A stretch of DNA of 64,000 nt from CAZYQW01 sp964649825. Lineage in GTDB: Bacteria; Planctomycetota; B15-G4; JADJEK01. Shown here in pieces: positions 49,689 to 57,549 of this stretch (positions are counted from its first letter, which is position 1; each line of letters opens with the position of its first letter). The notes under the pieces were generated by a model. The model saw only the letters and a list, made by a program, of their open reading frames with translations, was not told where the DNA came from and did not search any database. A program made the translations under genes and the position numbers. Location of the stretch: positions 1 through 64,000 of the forward strand of contig CAZYQW010000141.1 of assembly GCA_964649825.1 (NCBI GenBank). The letters run 5' to 3'.

Positions 49689-49788
49689 AACCCGTGTCCC
49701 TCGTGGTCCTTGGAAAACTCTCTTCGGTGTCGTTCAGCGTTCGCTAGACTGCGTCGTTCTCACTCGCGCAAGAAAACCAGAGACGAAC
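49689..49788. promoter_or_regulatory. divergent intergenic region between recO and the glycan-export cluster
   Basis: This 100-bp gap must hold the promoters of both the minus-strand recO-bamD-lptE run and the plus-strand polymer/export cluster. It contains TTGGAAAACTC and TAGACT, but not at a consensus spacing. No clear operator palindrome is seen. Confidence 0.3.
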
Positions 49789-50925
49789 ATGGCGTTTCCT
49801 CTCCGCCGGCGGCGCTGGATCCTCTGCTCCGCGAACAACGGCGTCAACGTGGTGATGTACCGCCCGATCGTCGAGCGCCTGAGCGAGGACTCGCGGCTCC
49901 GGATCTACCACACCGCGTCGCTCAGCCACACGCGGCAATTCGACGACAACGAGCGGGCCGACATCAAGCGCTTCTTCGGCCGGCACGGCGTGCACCGCCA
50001 CGTGCTGCATTTTCGGGTGTCCCGGTACATGCCGTGGGACGTCTATCTCAGCCCGAACTTCTCGCGGCGGATCATTCCACGCTTCGCGCGCATCAAGGTG
50101 CAGACCTTCCACGGAGTGTCGTTCAAGAACTGCGCGATCAAGCCGAAGAGCTCGATCTTCGACCGGCTCTTCCTTCCCGGGCCGTACCATCGCCGCCGGT
50201 TCATCGAGCGCGGGCTCTACCAGGAAGGGGACTCCCGGCTCATCATGACGGGGCTGCCGAAGGTCGATCGGATCGTGGACGGCAGCGTCGATCGGATGCA
50301 GGTGCTGCTCGAGCGCAACCTCGACCCGTCGCTCCCGACGGTCCTGTTCGCGCCGACCGGGGACGCGGGGAATTCTCTCAACCGGCAGGGCGATGCGATC
50401 ATCAGCACGATCCTGAACCTGCCGGTCAACCTGATCGTGAAGCCTCACGATCACGCGTCCGAGGACGAGAAGTGCACGGTCGACTGGCCGGCGCGCCTCG
50501 CCGCCTGGAAGCACGAACGGCTCTTCGCGGACCTCGGGTCCGACGTCGTGCCGCTCCTCGCGTCGGCCGATCTCTTGATCACCGACGCGTCGTCGGTCGC
50601 GTTCGAGTACACTCTCTGCGACCGGCCCATCATCTTCATCGACGTCCCCGAGATCCTGAATGGTCCCCGCCAGAGTCGCATGGATCTCGACACGTGGGGA
50701 CGCAAGGGTGGCGACGTCGTGACCCACGCGAAGGAGCTCGAGTCGCTGATTCCACGGTTGCTCGAGGACTCGAGCGAGAAGAGCGAGATCCGCCGCGCGA
50801 TCGCCGACGACCTCTTCTTCGACCCCGGAAACGCAACCTCGCGAGCGGCGCGAAGACTCTACGAGGACATGGAGATGGACATGCCCGAATCGATCCGCGC
50901 GGTGGAGGCCGCGGTCGTCGGTTGA
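49789..50925 (+). CDS. CDP-glycerol glycerophosphotransferase-like protein (copy B)
   Basis: 378 residues, paralogous to copy A. Shared motifs are TFHGVSFKN, VLFAPTGD, LIVKPHDHASE, DLLITDASSVAFEY, DRPIIFIDVPE, DTWGRKGG and the end motif EIRRAIADDLFFDPGNA. The N-terminus (WILCSANNGVNVVMYRPIVE) matches the SPMNVVVLRPILD opening of copy A. It probably transfers a polyol-phosphate to a surface polymer. It leads the cluster containing the ABC exporter, glycosyltransferase, propeller-like protein and sulfotransferase, 19 bp before the exporter gene. The ATG lacks a good Shine-Dalgarno site (GAGACGAAC). Confidence 0.82.
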   Translation: MAFPLRRRRWILCSANNGVNVVMYRPIVERLSEDSRLRIYHTASLSHTRQFDDNERADIKRFFGRHGVHRHVLHFRVSRYMPWDVYLSPNFSRRIIPRFARIKVQTFHGVSFKNCAIKPKSSIFDRLFLPGPYHRRRFIERGLYQEGDSRLIMTGLPKVDRIVDGSVDRMQVLLERNLDPSLPTVLFAPTGDAGNSLNRQGDAIISTILNLPVNLIVKPHDHASEDEKCTVDWPARLAAWKHERLFADLGSDVVPLLASADLLITDASSVAFEYTLCDRPIIFIDVPEILNGPRQSRMDLDTWGRKGGDVVTHAKELESLIPRLLEDSSEKSEIRRAIADDLFFDPGNATSRAARRLYEDMEMDMPESIRAVEAAVVG

Positions 50926-50944
50926 CGACGGCCCAGCGCGACCC

Positions 50945-53050
50945 ATGAACGACAAGCGAGAAGGCAGCGTGGCGGACGACGAACGGCTGCGGTCGCACCT
51001 CGACCTCGACGAGCTCGACATCGTCGAATCGGAGCGCGCCGGCGAGGCGACGTTGTCCAGTCGTCTGCGCCGCCTCCTCCTCCCCGCGAGCCGCGAGGAT
51101 CTCGCCCTCTACAAGCGCCTCATGCAGTACGTGACGCCGTACTGGCCGAAGGTGCTGTTCGCGGTGCTCCTGTCCGTCATCGGCGGCGGCATGGTCGTCG
51201 TACAGTTGAAACTGCTGCAGCGAGCGCTGCAGGTCGTCGGCAACGAAGGGGCCTCGCTGAAGGATCTGGCCGGCGGAACGACCCCCGGCGTCGTTCCCAC
51301 GGTGAACCAACCCGACCCGGCCGCCACCGTCCCCACGACTCCGAAGGTGCCGGACCCCGCGACGCCGGGCAGTCGCGACTCGAACCCGCCGGTGACGAGC
51401 GCGCCGCTCTCGCTGACCGAACGTCGTGACGCGCTCACCGAAGTCGCGCTCTACTTCCTCGCCGTCGTCCTGTTCGGATCGCTGATCAAGTTCGTGCAGA
51501 CGATGATGATGACCGGTGTGAGCCGCAAGGCGATCCGCCACCTGCGCGAGGACTGTTTCAAGAACCTCGTCCGTCTGCCGCTCCGTTTCCACCAGCGAAC
51601 GCACTCCGCCAAGGTGGTGGCCCGCGTGACGAAGGACATCAACCGCCTGCGCGAGCTGCTCGTCAGCTTCTCCATCAGCGGCAGCAAGGAAGTGTGCATC
51701 TTCTTCGCTGCCCTGTTCGTCGCCGTCAGCACGACCTCTCTCGCCGCTCTGTTCGCGGTCGTGTTCGTCCTCCTCGCGATCCTGCCGATCCGCTACATCG
51801 CCGACAAGATGCGCCACCGCGACAAGTTGGCCGAGGCGGGCTCGGGCGACATGTTCGCGATCCTCACCGAGATGCTCGCCGGGCAGAAGGTCGTGAAGAC
51901 GTTCCTCGGCGAACGCCACGAGATCCGCCGGTTCAAGTCCGCGACGCGCGTGATGTACCGGCGGCAGATGGAGACGTACCGCCTGCGGGCGCTGACCGAG
52001 CCTTGCATCGACATCGTGGCCGGACTGGGGATCGCGGGAGCGATCTGGTTCCTCGGGAGCTGGGTGATCGACGGCGACCTTGTCGTATCCGAGCTCGCGC
52101 TCGTCCTGTTCGCCCTCCAGAAGCTGAACTCGTCGGTGCGCAAGATGGGCAAGCTCCAGAACGACTTCGTCCGCGGCGTGATCCGGGCCGAGCGCGTCGT
52201 GAAGCTGCTCGACCAGGTGCCGGAGCTCACCGAGGCGCCCAATGCGATCCCGCTGGACCGGTTCGAGCGCACGATCGAGTTCTGCGACGTCCGGTTCTCC
52301 TACCAGGAGGACGTGCCCGTGCTCCGCGGCGTCTCCCTGACGATCCGCCGGGGCGAGACCGTCGCCATCGTCGGTCCGTCGGGCTCGGGCAAGACGTCGC
52401 TCGTCGACCTCGTCCCGCGGCTGTACGACGTCGACGAAGGCTCGATCTCGATCGACGGACGCGACCTGCGCGAGTACACGCTGAAGAGCCTGCGCGAACA
52501 GATCGCCACCGTGACGCAGGAGACGATCCTCTTCCGCGACACGATCCGGGAGAACATCGCGTACGGCATCAAGGTGATCAGCGAGGATGCGGTGATCGCC
52601 GCGGCGAAGGCGGCGAACGCCCACGACTTCATCGCGGCGAAGCCGGGCGGCTACGACACGCCGCTCGGCGAGCGCGGCCTGCGGCTCTCGGGCGGCGAAC
52701 GGCAGCGCATCGCGATCGCGCGCGCGATCCTGAAGAACCCTCCGATCCTGATCCTCGACGAGGCGACGTCCGCGCTCGACGCGGAAGCCGAGGCGTCGGT
52801 CCAGGGCGCGCTCGAGTACCTCATGGAAGGACGCACCACGCTGGTGATCGCGCACCGTCTCTCGACGATCCGCCGTGCCGACCGCATCGTGGTGCTGAAC
52901 CAGGGCGAGGTGGTCGAGCAGGGGACGCACGACGAGCTGATCGCGCTGGACGGCCGCTACGCGCGCGCCTATCGGATGCAGTCCGAAGCCCACTCGCGCG
53001 GTGACGAAGACGGACCGATCGACGCCTACTTCGGAGAGACCGAGGGATGA
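50945..53050 (+). CDS. ABC exporter, MsbA/lipid-flippase type half-transporter
   Basis: 701 residues. A hydrophilic N-terminal extension (about 55 residues) is followed by a membrane domain of about six helices. Between helices 1 and 2 there is a Pro/Thr-rich extracytoplasmic insert of about 60 residues (GGTTPGVVPTVNQPDPAATV). The nucleotide-binding domain has Walker A GPSGSGKT, Q-loop VTQETILF, signature LSGGERQR, Walker B ILILDEAT and the H-loop IAHRLST. It would flip or export a lipid-linked saccharide or glycolipid. The large periplasmic insert is unusual for MsbA. Its stop overlaps the start of a glycosyltransferase gene, indicating a dedicated substrate made by its neighbours. Confidence 0.9.
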   Translation: MNDKREGSVADDERLRSHLDLDELDIVESERAGEATLSSRLRRLLLPASREDLALYKRLMQYVTPYWPKVLFAVLLSVIGGGMVVVQLKLLQRALQVVGNEGASLKDLAGGTTPGVVPTVNQPDPAATVPTTPKVPDPATPGSRDSNPPVTSAPLSLTERRDALTEVALYFLAVVLFGSLIKFVQTMMMTGVSRKAIRHLREDCFKNLVRLPLRFHQRTHSAKVVARVTKDINRLRELLVSFSISGSKEVCIFFAALFVAVSTTSLAALFAVVFVLLAILPIRYIADKMRHRDKLAEAGSGDMFAILTEMLAGQKVVKTFLGERHEIRRFKSATRVMYRRQMETYRLRALTEPCIDIVAGLGIAGAIWFLGSWVIDGDLVVSELALVLFALQKLNSSVRKMGKLQNDFVRGVIRAERVVKLLDQVPELTEAPNAIPLDRFERTIEFCDVRFSYQEDVPVLRGVSLTIRRGETVAIVGPSGSGKTSLVDLVPRLYDVDEGSISIDGRDLREYTLKSLREQIATVTQETILFRDTIRENIAYGIKVISEDAVIAAAKAANAHDFIAAKPGGYDTPLGERGLRLSGGERQRIAIARAILKNPPILILDEATSALDAEAEASVQGALEYLMEGRTTLVIAHRLSTIRRADRIVVLNQGEVVEQGTHDELIALDGRYARAYRMQSEAHSRGDEDGPIDAYFGETEG

Positions 53051-54249
53051 GCGGGAGACCGCTGTCCATCCTCCAGATCCTGACTCACAACAAGATCAAC
53101 GCGGGCGGCGCGGTCCAGGCGTTCCTCCTGTCGCGTGAGCTCGCCCGTCGCGGCCATTCGGTGACGATGTGCTTCTCCGAGCGCGAGGGCGGGGGTCATG
53201 GTGCGACGCGCGCGAAGGTCGAGGCGGCGGGGTGCCGCTACGTGGGGCTCCGCATGCGCTCGCTGTCGTCGATCCTCGGCCTGCGCGCGCTCCTGCGCGA
53301 AGAATTCGACGTCGTCCACCTGCATCGCGAGCTCGCGCTTCAACGGTTCCTCCAGGCGGCCCCCCTCTCCCCGGGCACGGGCGCCGTCGCCAACGTCGGC
53401 ACCAGCAAGTTGCCGTCCGCCGCACGAGCGCGCCGGCTGCGCTCGTCGAGGGTCGACCGGATCGTGGTGGTGGCCGAGGCGTTGAAGCGCCTGCTCGTCC
53501 GCACCGCGCGCGTCGATCCGACGCGGATCGACGTGGTCTACGGCGCGTTCGACGAGCTCCGCTTCGAGGACCACGCGACGCCCCTCGACCGGCAGGCCGA
53601 CCTGACGATCGCGCCCGGCGCGAAGCTCGTCGGTCTCATCGGGAACCTCGACCCGAAGAAGGGCCATCGGATCTTCCTGCGCGCCGCACGGCTCGTGCTC
53701 GACCAGCGATCGGACGTCTACTTCGTCTTTGCGGGCAAGGGTCCCGCGAGCAAGCTCCACGGTTTCGCGGACGCGGCCGGCGTTCCCCACGAGCGCCTGC
53801 GCTTCCTCGGGTTCCGCGACGACGTCCCGCGCGTCCTGAGCACGCTCGACGCGTCGATCTGCGCGTCGACCAAAGGAGAGGGGCTGACCGGATCGATTCG
53901 CGAGTCGATGGCGATGGGGATCCCCGTGATCTCGACCGCGATCGCCGGAAACGTCGAGATCGTGACGCCGGGCGAGACCGGTCTGCTCGTTCCACCCAAG
54001 GACCCCGCCGCGCTGGCCAACGCGATCCTCGCGACCCTCGCCGACCCGGCGGCGGCGAGGGAGCGCGCCCGACGGGGGCGAGCGCACGTCCGCTCGCAGT
54101 TCACGTCGGGCCACCGTGCGGCGCAGATGGAGCGGATCTACGACGAGATCCGTACCTACCGCGAGGTGCGGCGGATGGACGTCCGCTCGATCCTCTACCC
54201 GAGCCGCGAGTCGTCGCGTCTCCCCGTCGAGGGCGGCCCGCTTCCGTGA
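53047..54249 (+). CDS. GT4-family glycosyltransferase
   Basis: 400 residues, GT-B fold. The N-terminal half opens ILQILTHNKINAGGAVQAFLLSREL, typical of GT4 acceptor domains. The C-terminal half has GNLDPKKGHRIFLRAA, VFAGKGP and the donor motif STKGEGLTGSIRESMAMGIPVIST, a clear E-x7-E. It extends a lipid-linked glycan at the cytoplasmic face. ATGA overlap with the exporter gene. About 35 residues at the C-terminus, after the last GT helix, have no recognised role. Confidence 0.88.
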   Translation: MSGRPLSILQILTHNKINAGGAVQAFLLSRELARRGHSVTMCFSEREGGGHGATRAKVEAAGCRYVGLRMRSLSSILGLRALLREEFDVVHLHRELALQRFLQAAPLSPGTGAVANVGTSKLPSAARARRLRSSRVDRIVVVAEALKRLLVRTARVDPTRIDVVYGAFDELRFEDHATPLDRQADLTIAPGAKLVGLIGNLDPKKGHRIFLRAARLVLDQRSDVYFVFAGKGPASKLHGFADAAGVPHERLRFLGFRDDVPRVLSTLDASICASTKGEGLTGSIRESMAMGIPVISTAIAGNVEIVTPGETGLLVPPKDPAALANAILATLADPAAARERARRGRAHVRSQFTSGHRAAQMERIYDEIRTYREVRRMDVRSILYPSRESSRLPVEGGPLP

Positions 54250-54268
54250 ACCGGCGGGAACCGGTGCG

Positions 54269-55279
54269 ATGATCGTCTACTTCAGCACGGTCGTGCGGAG
54301 CGCGCCGGCCGACCACGGCGGCGAGCTCGTGAAGCTCGACTGGGAGCGGAAGGAGGTCCTCGCGCGCGTGCCGATCGCGGCGACTCGGCCGGCCGTCGTC
54401 GACCCGAACCCGCGCGGGAACACGCGCGGAGGGCGCGGGATCACGATCCTCGACGACGGCCTGATCGTCTGCTCGTTCCATTCGCTCCGCTTCTTCGACT
54501 TCGACCTGAGCCCGACGCGCGACCTGACGCACCCGTTGATGGTCTCGCTGCACGAGAACGTCCGCGGCGAGAACGGCACGCTGTGGACCTCGTCCACCGC
54601 GATCGACGCCGCCCTCGAGGTCGACCTCGCGACGGGCGCCCTCGTGCGCTCCGTCTGGCCACGCGAGCTGCCGGGCATCCAGGCCGCCCTCGACGTGACG
54701 CCCCTCGACATCGACAAGGCGGCCGACAACCGCGCTCGCTTCCTCGGAGCCGACCACTACCGCCATCCGCACCACCTGCACCTGAACGCGCTGGCCCGGC
54801 TCGACGGCGACCTGCTCGCGCTCTTCTCGAAGCACGGCGTCATCGCGAACCTCGACCGCGACGTGATCGTGGTGCGCGACAAGGCGCTGAAGGGCTCGCA
54901 CAACCTCGTCGTCGACGAGAGCGGCCTCGCGTTCGTGAACCAGACCGTCGATCGCGCGGTCTGCCAGTTCGATCTCCGTACGGGCGAGCGGCGGCGGAAG
55001 ATCCGCTTCGCGGACGACCCCGTGGTGCGGCGTCTCGCGCGACGCCACGACGTCGTCTTCTCGGTGAGGAAGTTCCTCGAGCGACGCGGGCTCCATCCGG
55101 CCTCGCCGCCGCGCCCGCTGTTCGTCCGCGGACTCGTGCGACGCCGCGGCCGGCTCTTCGTCGGCGTATCGCCGGCCACGATCCTCGAGCTCGACGAGGG
55201 CACGGGGCGCGTGGTCGATCACTACGTCGACTCGCGCGACGTCCGAGCGTGCGTGCACGGACTGGAGGTCGTCGGATGA
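54269..55279 (+). CDS. unrecognised beta-propeller-like protein
   Basis: 336 residues, not assignable to a family by eye. It lacks a signal peptide and starts MIVYFSTVVRS. Repeating strand-rich units (GRGITILDDGLIVCSFHSLRFFDFDL; NGTLWTSSTAIDAALEVDLATG; SHNLVVDESGLAFVNQTVDR; LFVRGLVRRRGRLFVGVSP) suggest a six-bladed propeller like NHL, SMP-30 or the TIGR03032/DUF4915 group. A histidine cluster (HYRHPHHLHLN) near residue 168 could be a metal site. Its stop overlaps the sulfotransferase start, so a role in the same sulfated product is likely. Enzyme or binding protein is undecided. Confidence 0.6.
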   Translation: MIVYFSTVVRSAPADHGGELVKLDWERKEVLARVPIAATRPAVVDPNPRGNTRGGRGITILDDGLIVCSFHSLRFFDFDLSPTRDLTHPLMVSLHENVRGENGTLWTSSTAIDAALEVDLATGALVRSVWPRELPGIQAALDVTPLDIDKAADNRARFLGADHYRHPHHLHLNALARLDGDLLALFSKHGVIANLDRDVIVVRDKALKGSHNLVVDESGLAFVNQTVDRAVCQFDLRTGERRRKIRFADDPVVRRLARRHDVVFSVRKFLERRGLHPASPPRPLFVRGLVRRRGRLFVGVSPATILELDEGTGRVVDHYVDSRDVRACVHGLEVVG

Positions 55280-56151
55280 AGCGGCTGCTGTTCATCATCG
55301 GCGTGCAGAAGTCCGGCACGACGCTCCTGTCGCGGCTCCTGCAGGAGACCGGCTGGTTCGAGAACCCGTTCGAAGGCGAGGGCGACGCGTTCTTCGGCAA
55401 CGAGCCGCCGCTCGCGCCCGAGGGGTTCCCGGCCGGCGACGTCTACCAGCGCTCGGGCGGCGCGGAGGGACACGCGATCGGCGCCGAGGACGCGAACGAC
55501 CGCGTTCGCGCCGAGCTGCAGGCGCGGCTCCGCCAGCTCGAACCCACCTCGGCGCTTCCCCTCAACAAGAACCCGTACAACAGCGTGCGCGTACGGTGGC
55601 TGAAGGCGCTGTTCCCCGACTCGGCGATCGTCGCCATGGTGCGACGCCCGGTCGCGAACTCCTACTCGTTAGCCAAGAAGCACGTCCCCCACGACAAGCG
55701 CGGTCTCGCCCCCGACGCCGACGGCTGGTGGGGCGTGAAGCCGCGCGGCTGGCGGTCGCTCCGCGACGACGACAAGCTGGTGCAGAGCGCACGACAGTGG
55801 CGCGCGGTGAACGATGCGATGGCCGACGACGCAGACGCGATCGATCGATTCGTGGCCTACGATGACCTCTGCGCGCGCCCCGGCGAGTGCGTGGCCGACC
55901 TGTTCCAGCTCGCGTCCGGGACCGCCCCCCGCACCACCCCGACGTTCGCGCCGCTCGTCTGCTTCGACGACGAGTTCCAGCGCGGTTCCCGGCTGCGCTC
56001 CAAGAACCGGTACTTCCGCGAGCGGGGCGACCTCTCCGTCCCGGTCACCGAGACTCCCGAGTTCGACGCGCTCGCCGACGAGCAGGTGAACGCCGTCCTC
56101 GCGATCTGCGAGGGAACGGAAGACCGCGTCCGCCGACTCACGTCGCGTTGA
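55276..56151 (+). CDS. sulfotransferase family protein (A)
   Basis: 291 residues. The 5'-phosphosulfate-binding loop is GVQKSGTTLLSRLLQ (from residue 9). The 3'-phosphate-binding motif is VAMVRRPVANSYSLAKK (about 117-133), with the conserved Arg and Ser. It moves sulfate from PAPS to a hydroxyl or amine acceptor, here probably the glycan made by the neighbouring genes. ATGA overlap with the propeller-like gene. No sulfate activation genes (CysD/N/C) are in the window. The acceptor is inferred from context only. Confidence 0.85.
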   Translation: MKRLLFIIGVQKSGTTLLSRLLQETGWFENPFEGEGDAFFGNEPPLAPEGFPAGDVYQRSGGAEGHAIGAEDANDRVRAELQARLRQLEPTSALPLNKNPYNSVRVRWLKALFPDSAIVAMVRRPVANSYSLAKKHVPHDKRGLAPDADGWWGVKPRGWRSLRDDDKLVQSARQWRAVNDAMADDADAIDRFVAYDDLCARPGECVADLFQLASGTAPRTTPTFAPLVCFDDEFQRGSRLRSKNRYFRERGDLSVPVTETPEFDALADEQVNAVLAICEGTEDRVRRLTSR

Positions 56152-56528
56152 CGCGCGACATTACGACGAACGCGTTCTCCGTCCAGATTCTCGAGAATTG
56201 TCAGGGGTCCGCGACCCGAAGCGCCGAAAAGGACCGTCGCTCGAACGAAGGGCACCGCACGGGCCGGGGATTCCCTCGCTCCCGGCGGGAGCGCTCTTCG
56301 AACGTGCGATCGACGACTTGTCGGGAAGCGCGCCCGAGCCCAGGTGGCTCGGCACCGTTTCCCCACGTGCGCGAGGTCCGAGGCCGCCGCAGCGTCACGG
56401 TGCCTCCGACCTCGCCCTTTTCTTTTCGGGGTCGCCGCGATCGCGCGGATGGAACGTCGGGGCGGGCGCGGGGACGCTCTCCGATCCCGACGGTGGGACG
56501 ACAACGACAGTGGGGAGACCCGCCGGAA
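56152..56528. other. intergenic stretch without recognisable gene
   Basis: 377 bp between the convergent sulfotransferase and threonine-dehydratase-like genes. Frames are open only because of base composition. A CCCTTTTCTTTTCGGGG stretch near 56415 could fold as a weak hairpin with an unusually T-rich loop. No RNA gene is recognised. Confidence 0.45.
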
Positions 56529-57482
56529 TCACGCCTGCCCGCCGAGGATGGCGGCGAGCCGGTCGAGGTCGATGCTGCCGCCGGTGATCGGGGCCACGGA
56601 GAGCCCCCGCTCGGCGGGCGGCGTCTTCTCGGCCGCGGCGAGCGCCAGCGCCCCGGCGCCCTCCGCCACGAGGTGCGCGGACCGAGCAATCCGGCGGATC
56701 GCCTCCCGCACCTCTTCCTCCTCGACGAGCACGACGTCGTCGACGAGGGACGCAAGGAGGGGAAACATCTCGTCGGTGATGTACGGCACCGCGACCCCGT
56801 CGCAGATCGTGGAGCACGCGACGTGCGCCGGCCGCCCCACGTCGAGGCTTGCCTTCAGCGCCGGACATCCGGCCGGTTCGACGGCGACGACGCGGATCGA
56901 GCTTCTCCTCGCCTTCAGCGCCGAGCCGACGCCGCCGAGAAGGCCCCCTCCGCCCACCGGGAGGAACACCGTCTCCACCCTCGGCGCCGCGTCGACGATC
57001 TCCAGGCCGAGCGTGCCGTGCCCGATCAGCACGTCGCGGTTCGTCCAGGGGTGGACGAACGCGTACGGCTCCGCCTCCCAACCATGCTCCCGAAGGTAGC
57101 GGAACACCTGGTCCATCGGGACAAGGACCGGCGTCGCGCCGAGCGCCCGCACCGCGTCGACCTTGGTGCGCGGCGCCGAGTCCGGCATCAGGCTCCGGGC
57201 CGGTACGCCGAAGCGCCGGGCCGCGTAGGCCAGCGCCTTCGCGGTGTTGCCGGCGCTGACCGTCGACAGCCCGGCCGCGCGCCGTTCCGGCGCGAGCGAG
57301 GCGACCGCGTGATGGATGCCGCGGATCTTGAACGAGCCGCCGGGCTGGAGGATCTCGGGCTTCAGCAAGATGCGATTCGCGGGGTCGCCGAACGGCACGA
57401 GCGGCGTCCCGATCAGCACGTCCCGCAGGGCGACCGCGGCGCGCTCGATCTCTTCCAGACGGGGTGCTTCGACGGGGCGCAT
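56529..57482 (-). CDS. threonine/serine dehydratase-like PLP enzyme
   Basis: 317 residues of the fold-type II PLP family. The PLP lysine is Lys52 (GGSFKIRG), the phosphate-binding glycine loop is VGGGGLLGG (near 175-183), and SAGNTAKALAYAARR binds the substrate carboxylate. The Asn after SAG matches the family consensus S-x-G-N, but the usual His-Gly that follow are Thr-Ala. It deaminates threonine or serine to 2-oxo acids, or acts as a racemase/diaminopropionate-type lyase. There is no C-terminal ACT domain, so it is of the catabolic or short type. ATG at 57482. Confidence 0.87.
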   Translation of the reverse strand: MRPVEAPRLEEIERAAVALRDVLIGTPLVPFGDPANRILLKPEILQPGGSFKIRGIHHAVASLAPERRAAGLSTVSAGNTAKALAYAARRFGVPARSLMPDSAPRTKVDAVRALGATPVLVPMDQVFRYLREHGWEAEPYAFVHPWTNRDVLIGHGTLGLEIVDAAPRVETVFLPVGGGGLLGGVGSALKARRSSIRVVAVEPAGCPALKASLDVGRPAHVACSTICDGVAVPYITDEMFPLLASLVDDVVLVEEEEVREAIRRIARSAHLVAEGAGALALAAAEKTPPAERGLSVAPITGGSIDLDRLAAILGGQA

Positions 57483-57549
57483 GCTCGGCCGGCATCATCG
57501 GCCGAGCCGCGACCCGCGTCAATGACCGGAGCCGCCCGGCCGCGTCGGG

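Noticed and set aside
56415..56431. CCCTTTTCTTTTCGGGG stretch as a terminator
   Set aside because: The stem would be at most four or five base pairs with a nine-base T-rich loop and no following T-tract.
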